A DNA stretch of 64,000 bases from Tetrahymena thermophila SB210 (Eukaryota > Ciliophora > Oligohymenophorea > Hymenostomatida > Tetrahymenidae): assembly GCF_000189635.1 (NCBI RefSeq), contig NW_002476570.1:496001-560000 (forward strand), written 5' to 3'. The notes under the pieces are model-generated. The model searched no databases. It worked only from the letters and a program-made list of their open reading frames with translations, and was not told the DNA's origin. The number at the start of each line of letters is the position of its first letter. The stretch's first letter is position 1. Positions 1 through 15,600 of the stretch are shown in pieces. The translations under genes were made by a program, and so were the position numbers.

Positions 1-578
1 GAAGCAAAGCACATTACTGAAATGAGTATGACATAAACTAATACAGGAGTTTTCAACTTTTCAGGAAATCCTGTTTATGAAGTCAAAAAAATAAACATGT
101 AGTATCCATAGCCAAAAAGCAAAACAGCAATTGGAACTGAAAAGTTTACAAATTAGTTTGTGTCAAAAGAAGAGTTTTCCAAAAAGCCTACCAAAAAAGC
201 AATATGAGCAGTAGCAAAACTTCCTAAACCATAAAAGAAAAATTATTATCCATCAAACATAAGGAAAATATCACCAAGAGCAGAGAAAATGAATCCTATA
301 GCCATGAATTACTTAAATGCTTTTGCGCCGTAGTGTGGCTAGAACAGAGTATAAATAAACATAATCAATACAACAGAAGGTTTTGTAATATAGTTATATT
401 CTTTTGGTAAGTGTAGTAATATTCCTGCCCATTGAAGCAGCATAAAAATAATAATTAAGCTATGGGCAAATACTTTCGCAGTGCTACCCCTATTGCTAGT
501 GCTTTATTTATTTTAAATTGATGGTGCAGGGTTTTGATTTTTTTTTATTAAGCTTTCTTTAACTTATCCTTTTGACAT
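1..578 (-). CDS. TMEM86/YhhN-family membrane protein (lysoplasmalogenase-like), 3' end cut by window
   Basis: Reading the minus strand from the ATG at 578-576 with TAA/TAG as Gln gives 192 uninterrupted codons that run off the left edge. A polar, Gln/Ser/Asn-rich N-terminus of about 40 residues is followed by several hydrophobic helices. The segment SALGDIFLMF, then GLGSFATAHIAFLVGF, matches the core of the YhhN/TMEM86 family (small polar residues and Asp/His inside membrane helices). Known members of the family hydrolyse the vinyl-ether bond of lysoplasmalogens in internal membranes. Usual family length is about 210-240 residues, so only the last helices are missing. It is the only gene on the minus strand and is divergent from the neighbouring PAS gene across 1.6 kb. 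Family assignment is from recognised motif spacing; enzyme activity is inference. Confidence 0.8.
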
Positions 579-2178
579 TTTATAAATAAATATCTTTTTT
601 CTGTGTAACTTTACAATTATTTATTATTGAAGAAAAATAATTAATTATAAGTGTCAAAAAAATTGAATATTATAAAAAGAAAATAATATTTATATAAATA
701 ATAAATAATTTTTTTATTTAAATATCAACAATTATCTTGAAATATGGTTGATTTTTAAAATGGTTATTAATAAATTTGATCATGCCTTTTTGTATCTAAG
801 CATTTGCTAAACTTACTAATTATAAAGGTATTAATCAAATTCACCATCAAAGAATAATTTAATTCTTGCTTATATATTTAATTAAAATATCACCACATAT
901 CCAAAGAAAGCCAATGAATTTTAAATTAAGATAAATTACTTTTTTATTCTTTGGACACTTTTGTTTCTTTTCTTAAGCAGATTAATTAAATGGAAATAAA
1001 ATATTTGAATCATTTATTAAGTTAAGCATTAATTATAAATAGCAAAAAGATTTTGTAAGATTAAAAATATCAAATTTTTTTTTTGATTGTAAGCACTTCA
1101 TGTACAATCTAAAAATCCTGTAACAAGAATAAGGTTTTTTATTATTTTCAATAGGGCTATTATAATACTGTAAATAATATACTGAAATTAGTCTTTGAAG
1201 TCAGAAATTAGTTAAATATTAAAATTCCTAAGTTTTTCATTAGTAGTACTTTAAAATTTTTAAATCACTTTACTAGTAGAGTAATATGTAAAGAAGCAAG
1301 AGTACATTCTCAATTAAAAATTAACTATTATATTAATGATTGATTTTAAGGTGGTTTAGAAAAATATAAACCAGCACTTATAAAAAAACTTAATTTTTTA
1401 ATCATCAAAAATCAGATTTTAATTAACTTTTGAAAATTTCTGGTGCTAATAAAACAAATTACTTTTATCCATATTACCAATTGAATTTCATATGAATTTT
1501 TCTCAAACAAATTTAAGTAAGTATTTAGAATTTATTTATGAGAAAGTTAAAACTTTTTAATAAATGATAAATAAATATTTATTTTTTCATAATTTATTTG
1601 GTTATATGGATGGATATATGTTTCGATTAGATCAAATAATGTAAAATATTCAAATTGTTATTATTTTGTATTTTTATTAATTAAGTAAAAATTTAGCTTT
1701 TAGATATCCATCCACTATTTATAATTTCAATCAGAAATTTAGATGCTCACTCAATACTTCTTTATTTTTTCTTTTTCTTCTTTAGCCTACACATATTGTA
1801 ATTCTTTAACTTTATAATTAATTTATAGTCTTAATTAATGCTGAGTAATATAAATTATCTTTCCTAACTATGATAAATGATGAATGTAAACTATACTAAT
1901 TCCACTATTGGACATAAAGAAAGAATAGAAAATATGTATTTTAAGTGATTGTATTACAAATTTAAGGATTTTTAAATGAATTTAGAAGTAAGGTGTTAAA
2001 ATGATTAAATAAATCTAAAAATAAAATATTGACCAACAATATATATCACACTCGAATAGTAAATGCTTCTAATTTATTTATTTTGTATTTTATATATCAT
2101 TTTAAAGATTATTTTTCTTATAATTAATAATTTTTCATTTTTAAAAAAATTAATTAGGAAATAAAAAGACAAATAAAT
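579..2178. other. Divergent intergenic region, no gene seen
   Basis: About 1.6 kb of very AT-rich DNA between the start codons of two divergent genes (minus-strand TMEM86-like gene and plus-strand PAS gene A). It must hold both promoters and 5' leaders. I found no convincing open frame, RNA gene or repeat in it; homopolymer A and T runs are frequent, as in all spacers of this window. Confidence 0.6.
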
Positions 2179-5100
2179 ATGCTAAAAAATATATTTAGCT
2201 GTTAAAACTTGAAATAATTTTATATAGAAAACTCTTATTGCCTTTTTAAGGGTTACAAGCAGAGATTATTGCCATCAGTTTTAAGCCTACTATTCTATCA
2301 TTTCAACTTATTTCTTGTCGTAATTGATGATGAATCTTTAGAAAAATTTGAAACCTCTGATTCTAATGTAGCTATTCTAAAATACATAAATCTTTATAGA
2401 AATACCTATGCAAATCATCTCTATACCTCAATAATATGTATCTCTTTAAACGCTTTAGTTATTATATTAGCTATTATTTATTACCTGAAGTATTCTTTTA
2501 CTCAATTTAGAAATAAGAATTCCATTTTTCTTAGTGCCGTTTTATAAAATTTCAAGACTACTTTCTTTATTCCTCTCTGCTTTTACTCTATCTAAGGCTA
2601 GATAACAATCATTGGGTATATAAGCTCTATCATGACCTTAATAATATGTAAATTTGTTTTTCAATTTTAGATTCATTGGGATGGATATAAGGCTATATAG
2701 ATTTGATAATCTATTTACTCAATAACATAATTCTACATCCTATTTTAATTAAATAGATAGATATTTTATTTGAGTATGGATTTTAATATAAATTTATATT
2801 GTATTTACTGATTGCAAATTATAATTATCAAAAATCCAAAATCAGATGAGTAAATATGTGTAAATTTAATAGCTAACATAAAGATTTTTAAAGATTAAAT
2901 TTCTAATTAATTTTATTTTTCAAATAAGAAAGCAAATTTTTATCGAGGAATTTTATTTTTTATCAACTTACTTATTTTTTCAAGCATTTTCCAAAATTTA
3001 TCCTGAAATTATTTGCATAAAAAAAAAGGTTTGTTTTCTATAAAAAATGGAAGTAAATATCATTTTAAAGTAGGAGATCATCTTGCAAGAAAAAACTCTA
3101 TTTTTTAATTATTGGTTGCTGCGTTGATTTATATTTCTATTATCTTAAGAAGCAATCAATACAACTCAGTGTCTATAATTTTCATAATTATTGCTATTCT
3201 TCTTAATTTATTTGAAGATATATAGTTTCTTCCATATTTAGACAATAAAATATAATAATTATCTATACAACTTAATTTGATAAATTTGCTATGGCTTTCG
3301 GTTTTATTAATGGCTAACAGTATTAACTGGAGAGGTTTTACTATAATAACAATAATTGTTACAATACCAATTTATTAGTTAGGAAAAAATTTATATAAAT
3401 ATAGAATAGACTCTATAAATTAGATATTTATAGGAAACTCAATATATGATAAAGCATTCTACTAAAATTTAAAACCTCATATCATTGATATTCACATCAG
3501 AAGTGTTTCTTACTAGAATTTGCTGTTTTCATAACCAGATTATCTTAAAGGTTACTAACAGTAATTCTTAGAAGATTTAGCCATAAAGCATATTTAAAAC
3601 TGCTTTAAACGTCCTTACTGTTTCTGTTAGAAAATTTTTGAGGTATTTATTCTTTATTAATTTTTAACCAGTATATTTCAATCATAATATTTTCTTTAAT
3701 TCTTTTACTAAAATTTCATTTAAGAACGTTAATAATAAATAATTTATTTAATGTAACATAATATTTTTTATTTTATTTAAAAAAATTTTTAAAAATATTC
3801 TGATTTATTTATTAATTTATTTATAAAATCTAGCTTAACTAAAGTAATTTATTTCACGAATATTTTGTGGGAAATGCTTTACGATTACAATTTCAGCATA
3901 GCTATGTCTTAAATTTGTATGAGAGCTATTTTTAATTGAGTAAGAGTTTTATTGAGGATCTAAATGCTTCTTATCTTTATTACTTAGATGAATGTATGCA
4001 TAATAAATTAATTACCTTCAGAAAAATTATAGAGTTAAAGAATACGCGAAATAAAAATTTATCATTTATTTCGAATAGCATTCTTTGTAATATGCAGTTC
4101 TGTATTTTGAAAAATGATAATCAAAATACTATAAATTAGGTTATTAAATTTGAGGAGCAAATATAAATCACATACTACAAAATGATATAGATATTGTAAA
4201 AAAAGAATGAACTTGTAAGAGTTTTATCTGCAGATTTTATTGATTTAATTACTCTAGAAAAATATGGAAATTAGCTTACACTTGAAAGAGAAGAACTACT
4301 TAATGACTTTGAAAAATTATATTTCCAAAATAAATCTAATTACCTTTTACAGCTTCTCATATAAACATATTTGGCAGCTCTAAGTTTTAGCGGATCAAAG
4401 TAAAATTTACTCAATTATTTTTAATTAATTATATTTTTAATTTTGTCTTAGGTTACACTTCTAAAAAAGAATTTCTCATCAAAACTACCCTGAAACACTT
4501 TCTTTTCAATAAAGTTCTTTGAAGGATTATTTATTTTCAAAAAAATCTGTAGCTATTTTTGTCTCAATCAAAAAGGAATAACTTGGCCTGATTAAAAAGA
4601 TTTCAAGTAACATAGAATAAGTATTTGGCTATACAAAAGAAGAAGTCTAAAATTAAAATTGTAAAGTGCTGATGACATCTAACTTAGGAAAATTTCATGA
4701 TAATCTAATCTAAAATATGATAAACAGAGGTTCTATTTTAAAAAATCTTAATGATAAATTAAATCCTCTTTTAGCAAAAACAAAATCAAGTAATATTTTT
4801 TCTTTACTAAAATTAGATTATTTATTGTATTTTTTTTTCTTATTTTTAAATTTATAAATTATATTTTATTATTAGAATTACTTATACCCATATCATTGAA
4901 GCTTTAAATATCTCACATTGGAGTAGAAGATATAGGAGTTAGTGGTTTGATAACTTTAAATAAAGACTATAATTAAAACTATATAGTCTTAGATTTATAA
5001 AGTAAAGGATTCAGTTTAAGGATAGATGGGTTTACTTAAAGCGTTTTCTAATAGCTGTTTTAAACAATATTTTATTTTGAAAATTAAGAAGACTATTTCA

Positions 5101-8100
5101 AAATTTAAGCATCAAAAATATTTCCTTTACTTCCTTTTTTTATAAAAAACTTAAATATCCATGATTTAAAACAAGAAAATTAGCAGCCATAATATGTTCA
5201 AATGATGGGTTTTTTTCCATTTAACTCTTAAAAATTACTGATCAAAAAAAATTAAAATGCTGATTTATTTAGCTAAAATCAGGAGAGTATTTATGATTAT
5301 AAAAGTGAATTAGTTAGTAACATAAAAAAATTAGAATTTAGTACTTATAGCAACACATTATTTTAATGCCAACTTTCAATTTAATTTTTATCTGAAGAAT
5401 CACATTAATATTGCTAAATTAGTATAGATTCATTTTATGAATTAACTTTGTAAGAGTTTTAAAAGAGTTAAATAAAGCTAGATATTAAAAAGTAATTTTA
5501 AGAATTTGGCGATATAAGCTTTTCTTTAGAAGAGATAGATGAATATTTTGGTATCCAAAACATTTCTTTAAACAAACTTTTTTCTCATAATCAATCTTTG
5601 AAAAGAATATAATCTGCTAGGAAAGTAGCAGTTTAAAAAGTAAATTTTGATTAAGAATTATTAAATTAAAATGATTAAATGTAAGAATCTTTTTCAACTT
5701 TTCGAGCTTTAGAATCTGAAAAAAGATTTATTTCAATAGGAGATCAAATAAATTTGAATTCCTTTTCTAAATAAACCTCAAGATAAATTAAAAATTAATA
5801 CTTGCCATAAAAACTCAAAAATAATAATTAAATTAATAAGTTAAACTTAAATACTGGCGAACAATATCCTGAGAAAATACTTTTAAAAAATAACGAAGAA
5901 AGTTAAGAAGTTTGCTTAAATTCAAACAGGGTAGAGTAAAATTTTGAAATTAATTCAGGGTTATCCTTAGATTATGAATTAAGCTAATAAAAAAGTAGAT
6001 AATACAATCCAGAAAGTAATAGAGAAATCTCTCTTAAAAATTTAGAAGGTTCGTTTAAAATTATTAAAAAAATATCGAGTGAAAGCTAGTCTTAAATAAA
6101 TTCTTAATTAATCCACTTAATGAATTTCAGTGTCAACAAAAAAAACCCAATATCACCTACTTCAAGTGATTTAAATCTCTTAAAAAGCGTTGAAACAAAC
6201 TTAATCAGTTAAGCTTCTTTGCACAATAATGGAGATTAATTTCAAGATTTATAATTTGCTAAAAAATAGAAGTCTAAATAGTTATTTTTAAATGGAAAAG
6301 AAGCTAAAGATGATGAATATTATGTAAATAACAAAATACTGAGTAAATACTATGAGTCTAAGTTATCTGTAAAAGAATCAGCTGGTTCTGATTAAGATGA
6401 AATTGATCTTTCAAGAGAAATAAAAAGTATTCAAAACATGTCAATTTCTACAACTTCAAAATTATCAACAGAGAAATCTAAAAAAAAAATAATTATACAC
6501 TCTATTTCCAAAAAAAAGACAGCACCTCTTTACATCTTGATCAAAATTTTCACAGTTATTTCTATCAGTAAAAATATTAAATATAAAACTCTTAATTTTT
6601 AAATAAATAAAATAATTAATTAATTAATAATATTCTCCTTCCTTTAAAAATAGTTTCAATCTTTTCAGTTATGATAGCTGAGTATCTTGTCTTGAGTGAT
6701 TAGTTTGACAAATAAATAAGAAGCTTTTCCTATATATCTTGGGCTATGGATGCAAGAGTCACACTTACTCGCACATTTACAAACGAACAATTTAAGATCT
6801 TGGTCAATCATCCTATTTTTACTAACTAGGTTTAGGATAAATAACAAAAAGTGTCTGAGTATAATAATTATATTTCAAAATTAGCTTATTTTTACAAAAC
6901 AAAAGTGGATTCAATTTACCTTGAGAAGAGAAACGATTTAGTTCTAATCTAATATATGGTTAATTAAGATGTGGCAATCAAATACTTTTTAAGTGCTAAA
7001 GACTCAACAACTTTATAAGTAAAGCTATTGTATGATATGCTTTTTCATTATTAGTCAATTTAATAATATACTTAAAACGTTCCTAGCTCTGCATTAGCTG
7101 AGGCTTTTCTTTTCTAGAATTTTTAGAATCAAACTACTACTCTTGCTTTGATGTAAAATATTCAGTAATAATCTGTTACTGATAGCTTTAGTACAATTTT
7201 AGCTGTAGTTTAATAATTGTTAATAATTATCTCTATCATTAGTGGAGTTTTATTAATTCTCTCTTACAATTCATATATTTATAGCTAAATAAAGAAAACT
7301 TAAATTTTAAAACTTTTTTCAACTCTTGACCCATAAAAACTTCACGAAATGAACAATATACTGATTTAATCAAGCCAAATTCTCCTTTCAGAGAATAGTT
7401 AAGCTTTCCTTTTGTAAGGTTTTCGTGTAAAAAAAACTAAAGCTTAAAAAGATATTTAGATTACACCCATACCTAAGAAAAAAAAACTCACCTCCCAAAC
7501 AAATAAGTTGCCTTTGTTTAACTTTAAAGTATATTTCTTAAGCTTTGGAATATTTATTTTGATTTTGATTTATCCTATAACAAACTTGATAATTACTTTG
7601 GATCTTATAAACTAGTCTAACAATAACTAAAATTTATTAGGTAAAATATAATTAATTATTTATCAAAAAATATTGCTAAATGAATGTTTTTATTTTTTAG
7701 TTGAGCTATGAAAGCTTAAAATTTTATTTTTAACAAATTTCATTTAAAATATTTTTTGATAAAAAGAAATTTTCAAAGAATATAACAAAATAATTTTTAA
7801 CCCACCTTTAAATTATTTAATTAATTAAATAGAGATATTAAGTCAATAAATTAGGCAATATTTTACATTTAATTTATATTTTGTTGATAGTAATAATATT
7901 TAAATTATAAAAAAGCAACTATTTAGAATATGAAGGCTTAATCTGCCAGCAATATGGGTGCATATTCATTATATTTTGTCTCATAGTTATATCCTTCTCT
8001 TAAAATAACTCCAATAGATAGTTATAGGACTAGATTTTATAAAGTGATTACTTAAAATGCTGCTGTAGTTTCTGGATTTCATTAAAATATCACATAATAA

Positions 8101-8676
8101 TAGTCTTATTCTAGGTATAAATAAAATATCTTTGATAAATTCTTATTTTAATCGATTGAGAAAGATAGCTGTTCAATATTTAACAATTATTATTAAACTT
8201 ATTAAGTTTAGAATTATACCTTTGACAATAATAAGTGTTAATAGCTTTTAAAAGGTGTATTTTAAAGTGGATTGATGAATACTATACATTCTTTTATAGA
8301 ACCATACAATCAAATATATTAATTAGAATCAATTCATGATAATAATTAATGGTATAAACAAATAAATTACTTTTTCAACCACGAATATAACTTTTTTGAT
8401 ATCAAAGAGACATTTGAAATGATGGTTTTAATGTTTGATAGCTTGTCATAATTTATTAATAAAACAAATAATGATTTTTTCTCTTCAATGTAAAATATTT
8501 AAACTTGGCTTATGATTTATTAAATAATAATACTAACAATCACCTTTTATTACTTATTCTTTTTCTACTTCAACTCTTTACAAGAGAGTATATAATAGAC
8601 TAAAAAAGTACTCAGTCTAATTGAGGCTAAGCATTTATAAGAAAACCACTATATCTTAAATTACTTTAAACAATGA
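2179..8676 (+). CDS. Multi-pass membrane PAS-domain protein, array member A (1,808 aa)
   Basis: Seven exons: 2179-2647, 3029-3642, 3834-4399, 4452-4789, 4876-6567, 6654-7640, 7916-8676; all junctions keep frame and the gene ends at TGA. In order: about seven or eight hydrophobic helices (residues 20-300); a His/Cys motif HIQNCFKRPYCFC (H344, C348, C354, C356); a helical, TPR-like or coiled region (360-550); a PAS domain (about 583-650, with NQNCKVLM and FHDNLI); a long Gln/Ser-rich linker; a membrane helix; an outside domain opening with FSYISWAMDARV; two more membrane helices around FSTLDPQKLHEMN; a last outside domain with a Cys pair; a final helix and the C-terminal tail ENHYILNYFKQ. It resembles the large ciliate family annotated as PAS S-box or TmcB/TmcC-like membrane proteins. 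Ligand and signal output are unknown. The PAS motif has LMT where most paralogs have LMP. Confidence 0.92.
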
Positions 8677-9624
8677 TAGAAAAGCCATATTATATTTACT
8701 TTAATCTAGTAATTTTGTTTCTATTAAAACTATATTAATTTTGTTTATTATTTGTATATAATATTCTGTAAATGAATATATAATTTTTGAAAATAATAAT
8801 TATTTGAAAATGTACTTTATTTTTTCAATATTTGATTATAAAATTCAAATTAAGATTAAAAAATTTTTTTCAGATTATATTTGGTACAGTTGTAGAAAAA
8901 AAAATATCAATGTAGCTATTTGAAATAGAAAAAGAATGATATATTTAAATCTATAATTATATCTAAAAATCTTTATTTTGATAAATATTATCAAGTATCC
9001 CAATATTAAAACGAAATCTAATTTAGGGATTAATAGTTTATTTAAAGCAACTTGCAAAATTAAATTTTTAATAAATTATTGTATTATTTAGTAAGTAAAG
9101 AACTAAATAAATATACATAGAAATTGTAATTTCTTTTATATTTAACGAAATAGGATTAGCCACTAAAATTAATTTTAATACAATATACAAAAATACAAAT
9201 TTATAACATATTATGTTCATCATGAATACTAACAAAATATTTACGCCATTACTGATACTAAATTATATTATTATTAAGTGTAGTAAATAATCAAAATTTT
9301 TCTTTACTTGATTTATAAAATTATGTAAAATGTATAAAAATATTAATTCAGCATAAAATGATTTTGGAAAAGCTTATGAATTGGAAAATATTTAAATTAA
9401 AGTAATCTTTTAGAATAAAAAAATGATAATAACTTAAAGAATAATCAATTACTTATTTCATAAGAATCAAGTTATTTGTTCCTGCGTTAGTGTAAATTTT
9501 TAATTAAAATTATTTAGAAAGTCGAATTTAATAATCACAAATATGAGCTGATGATGTGTCAAAATTTATTGTAATATTAATTTATTTAAAAAATAAAAAT
9601 TAAAAAAAAAAAACAGTGAATACA
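8677..9624. other. Spacer between PAS genes A and B, no gene seen
   Basis: About 0.95 kb of AT-rich DNA between the TGA of gene A and the ATG of gene B, same orientation. It must carry the 3' end of A and the promoter of B. No supportable ORF, RNA or repeat. Confidence 0.6.
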
Positions 9625-12600
9625 ATGATCAATAAAATATTTAGGAAAAATGTTTATAAATAATTTTATATAGAAAATTCTCAAAGACTTCTAAAGAGCT
9701 ATGACTAAGGAATTTTTTTATCTGTCCTAAGTCTTTTATTCTATTACGTTTGTTAGCTATTTCTGTTAATTGATGAGGATATTCTTAATTTGTTAAGTGG
9801 CTCAGATAATAATTTGAATATATTTAATCATGTTTTGATCTTTAGGAAAGCACTTGAAAAAAATCTTTTGATATGTTTAATCTGTTTTTCTATTAATTTA
9901 TTGATCATTTTACTACTTATAATATATTTTATAGTCTATTGCTATTCTCCTTTTAAAAGCAGAAAATCACTTATATTAAGTATCTTATTTTAGAATTACA
10001 AATATATCCTATTTATGCCAATATCCTTCTATTCTATATTCAGCTAATCGATTATTGGATATCTTAATTCTGTAATTTCTTTGCTATTATGTAAGAATTA
10101 ATTCATTTAGTTATTCCTTTATTTTAATAAATTTAGTTACTTTCTTAAAACTAACAATTTATTTTTATCAATGCTGCAATTTTTTAATTTAAATTAATCT
10201 GAAAGAAACAAATTTATAAGATATGAATACTATTTCGTTAATAATTTTTTTAGGTATTATGCAAGTTACATTCAAATTTTATTTTTTATATTAAAAAAAA
10301 ATCAATTTATTTGACTTGAGGATGCTTAAATTTATTTTATTATTAGGTTTAATATCAAATAAGATAGGAAGTAAGTTTGACTTAGTAGTTTAAGATCATT
10401 TATCTAGGAAGAACGGCATTTTATAGACAGTGCAGATTTTGTTAGTTTATTTTTCTATTATTCTGAAATACAATGGATTCTAGAGTGTGTCTTTATTTTT
10501 TATGTTTTTTTGTGCTGTTATTAATGGAGTAGAAGAATATCTTTTCCTTCCCTTTTTAGACAGAACTGTGAATAAGTTGTCACTGTAGTTAAACAGCGTA
10601 GTGTGTTTAGGATAGCTAATAATTTGTTTGGCAATCAATGTAAATGGAAAAAGAACTTTTTTTGTTTTAATTACACTATTTGTATTAGCAATTAAACTGG
10701 CTTCAAATTTGCAAATTTAAAGGGAGAATAATATAAATTCAATATTTTTTTTGAAATCCGCAAATTAATCTAATTTTTTCTCCTCATTAAAGCCTTATGA
10801 AATAGATATTCATATCAGATTTTTAATCAGTAAATAACTAAAGCCACCACTTTCTGATAATAGCAAAATCATACTCGAAAGTGTTATTTTTGAGCACTAC
10901 TAATCTTGCTTAAGGAGACCTTATTGTTTTTGCGAGTAAATAACTAATGTAAAATTTTGATTCTTTTATTTGAATAATCAATTTTTTTTGAGATAAAATA
11001 ATTTTTTCTACTCAGAATATTTTTTGGTTGTTTATTTTAATTTTTTTATTGTATAAAATATTAGGTAGATGATGCAAAATTGTATCATGAGTATTATATA
11101 GGTGTGGATTTAATGTTATAATTTATGCAGAGCTATATATTAAATATTTATGAGAGCTACATTTAACAACATAAATAAACTTTTCATGAGGTTCATATTT
11201 CATATCTAAATTTTGTTGATCAGGTTATGCAAAATAAAATGTTAACTTTTAGAAAAGTTGTGGAGTTTATGAATAATAAGGAATATTATATCAGTTTAGA
11301 CTACAAAGGTTTGATTACAGATCTTTAATACAGAAACATTAGAAAACAAAGACTAAATAGCATAAATCAAGTTATCCTTTACGATGAAAAATTATTTGAA
11401 GTATATAAAAATTTGATTAAATTGTTACACCTAAAAAATGAGTTTCTATCAATAATTTCAAATGAGTCAATAGATATCTAGATTTTGGAAAAAGAAGGAG
11501 CTAATTTTCTAATTAAAAGAAATTAATTTTTTTAAGAAATCGGGTCTCTGTATTAATAAAACAAAGAAAGTCAATTTCTTTAGTACTTAGTGTAAGAGTA
11601 CCTAATTAATTTGAGCTTTAGTGATTCCAAGTAAAAATTATTCATACAGCTTTATAATTAGTTAGTTAATTAGTTTCTAATTTTTTAATAGGAAATGGTT
11701 TGAAAAAGATATTGCAGAGAAATGCGAAAGAAAAGCAGATTTTTTTGTTGATAAACAAATGCAAGAGCTTCTGTATTCTAAGTAATCTACAGCTGTGTTT
11801 GTTTCAGTTTAAAAAAATAAATTTGGAAATATTCAAAAAGTTTCAAAAAATATTGAAAATATATTTGGCTACACAATTTAAGAATGTTAAAATAAAAATT
11901 GTAGAATGTTAATGTCAAATAATTTAGGAGACTCTCATGATAACCTAATTTATAGGTTTCTAAATAGAGGATCTGTGAAAGAAAATTTTGTCTATCGTAT
12001 TAGTCCACTTTTGGCGAGAACTAAGTAAAGTAAATAAATACATCATTTAGTTTAATTTTATGTAAGTTTTAATCCAATAAAATTTACAGTATTAAATTTT
12101 TAAGCTTACACTATTTTTAAAAGCAAAAGAAAAAGCGTATTAAATAATTCAAGAAAATAAATTATTTTTTTACATTACATCATTTATTTTAAAGGAGTTT
12201 TGATTCCTATAACAATGAAGCTTTAAGTAGGATATGTAGGGACAGAAGATATTGGTATTAGTAGCTTGATTACTTTAAGTAATAATTTAAATGAAAATTA
12301 TTTAATACTTGACATGAAAAGTAAAAGAAATAGCTTGAGGATAGATAGTTACTCATAATGTGCTTTGAAAAATCTTTTTAAAGTATTATTACCTCTTAAA
12401 GATGATGAAGATTACTTCTAAATATAAGCTTCGAAAATTTTCCCTCTTTTACCTTTCTTTATTAAACATTTAGATATATCAGATAATAAGGCTGCAATTT
12501 ATAAAACATAAATTGTTGATATGATTGGATTTTTCCCTTCAAACCCAAATTAATGTTTGATAAAGGATAAATAGAGTGAAGAAAAAGAAGGTCAATTTAA

Positions 12601-15600
12601 TGAAAAATTGAGCGAATACAAGGCTAAGTTAATTCAGAAAATTAAAAATCTTGACTTTAGCTCTAATAAAAACTATTTATTTTAATGCCAATTAATTGTT
12701 TCTTTTCTGAGAGAAGAATAGTTAGAGTACTGTTAAATTTGTATTCATTCTTGCACTGAATTAAATTTAGCTGATTTCAAAAGAAATCAAATAAAAATGG
12801 ATTTAAAAGAGTAGTTTTTAAATTATGGAGCAATTAATTTATCGATAGAAGAATTAGATTAATATTTTAATATTAACAATCTTAACTCTCATAGGTAGTT
12901 TTTTTAAATAAACTCTTAATAATCCTAGAGATAATTAAATTTTGATATGTCTTTCAAGCCTTCTCAGAATTTAGTCCTCTAATAGGAAGAGAAATATAAC
13001 AAAATAGAGCTTTTAAATTAAAATTCAGATTCAGTAGAAACAAAGAAAAGTTTCAATGAAATTTTAAAGTCTTCAAATGAGAATAATGAATAAGCTTAAA
13101 AATTCATAAAAGATTCAGAAATGAAATCAGTTAATATTAAACTTAAAGGTATCTTAAGTAATCATAATAAAATTAAAGAAAGTGGAATAACAAAAATCGT
13201 TGACAATTTACAATAAAAAATAAATGAAAAAATTTAAGAATAAAATGAAATTTTTTGCTAAAGTAGGAGCAAAATAATAGATTTTAGCACAATCAATACT
13301 CCTAAATTAAAATAAATTGAAGATCAATAATAAAATGGAAATAAAGAAATTTCTTAAGATTATCATAATGGCTTAAATTAAATAATTCAAAAGTCTAACA
13401 GCAATTCAAAAATTTTATCATAAAGCAATGTTAAATTTAATTAATCATAATAGCGTGTTTAAGCATCTACTGCGAATGATACAATCTTTTTAAAAAGTAC
13501 AGAAGCTATAATTTAAAGTTCAAGCTCTTTTATTTCACCAAGAAGTTTGTATAATGAATAAGTGCAGCTTCTGAATAACCAAAGCACAGAAAGATAAAAA
13601 GTTGTTAATTGTATTTTAAAAAAGTCTTGTGAAATAGTGAGTGAGAGCTAATATTAAAAATTTAATTGTAAGGAAAGTGATTAGCCAAGTTATCAGATCC
13701 AATTCCAGAACACTCATGATAGTTCAAATTTTAATAAATAAAAAAATCTTTAAGAAAAAAGTATTAAAAAGGCATTTATAAAATAAATTTAAAGTAAGAA
13801 ATAATCTAAAACTTTCATGATAATGAAAATATTCTCAATTTTATCTTTAAGTAAGCAACTTAAATTATAAAAAATTAATTAAAGATTTTATTTAATTTAA
13901 ATTAAAAGTTGGAATAGCTTCGATAATTCTTCAAAAGTATTTTGAACTTTCAGACAAATTTGATAAATAAATTAAGAGTTTTGAGTACATACCGTGGCCT
14001 ATTCAAATGAGAGTCCTAATTAGTAGAATTAACAAAGATGGATAATTGAATTTTTTATTGAATAATCCTATTTTTTATAATAGCACAGATAACAAATCAT
14101 ATTAATCTTCAATATTCAAATAAAGAATGTATAATTTTAGTTAAGTATATAAAAAAAATTTAGAAAATATCATTGAAGAAAAGAGAGAAGATTTAGTTTT
14201 AAACTAATATATGATATAGCAATACACAAATCTTAAATTTTATTATAATGAAACCTACTACGTTTATATAGATGTTCCTATTATTTACGGTATGCTCATG
14301 CATAGTTAAGCTATGTTTTATTACCAGCTCTAAAATGGAGCCTTTGATATGGCAGAGAATTTTCTTTTTGAAAACTTTTAAAACTAAACTGTGACATTAA
14401 ACATATTGTAAAATATATAAGAATAATCTGTAAGTGAATCATTCGATGATATTTTAGAATCAGTTAAGTAACTTTTAATCATAAGCTCAGTAGTGAGTGG
14501 ATTGTTTCTGATTTGCTCTTATTTTGCCTTTTATTAAAATTAAAAATCTAAAGCAAAAGCTTTAAATCTTATTTCTACAATAGATCCAATAAAAATTTTG
14601 CAAATGAACAATTCTCTATTTAAATCAAGTTAAATTCTTTTATCAGATAAAATAAAATCTACATTTTTAAAAGGATATGGTGATAATTCCAATTAAATTA
14701 AATAGTTTTAAGTAAAAATTTTAGAAAAAAAGAAGAAGTTAATATCAAATACTAATAATTTAAAATTATACGACATAAAAGTGTATTCAATAATCATGGC
14801 AGTTTTCATACTCATAATGATTTATCCTATCACTAATTTAATCATAACAGTTAATCTAATTAACTAGTCTAATTCTAATTAAGAACTACAAGGTAAAAAA
14901 AATTAAATTAATAAAATTTTTAATTTAGATTTTTTAATATTAAAAATTTTTTTTTTAAATAAATTCACAATAGCGACTTTACAAAAGATAAAAGCATAAT
15001 TTTCAAGTAATATAGGCTCTTTTAGCGTTTATCTCGTTGCATAGCTGTATCCAAACCTAAAAACAACAAGTGTATCTAGCTTTAAAGCTAGGTATTATAC
15101 AGTTTTATCTCAAAATTCCTAAATTCTTTCTAGTTTTTAACAAAATATTACAAGTTAGAGTTATATTTCAAGATATAATTAGGATTTGTATTAAAATTAT
15201 TTATTTAAATCTTTTGAGTAAAATAGCTGTGATATTTTTAATAAATATTATTCGCTTTATCAAGTAAGTGATTATGCATTTGACTATGTAAAATGCAATA
15301 AATTACTCAATGGTGTATTTTAAAGTGGTTTATTAACAACTATTTAGCAATTTATTGAGCCTTTTTAATTCGCACAAAGTTTTGATAGTATAAAAAATAA
15401 GTAATAATGGCTAGATACTGTTTCAAAATATTTTAACCAATAAGTAAATCTCTATGAACTAAGTGATACCTTTGAGATGATTATCTTAATGTTTGATTCC
15501 TTTTCTTAGTTTATATTAGATTGCAATTAACAATTTTTTTCAAATATGATACAAATTTAAACAATTTTAATGATATATTAATTCATAATTCTGCTCATAA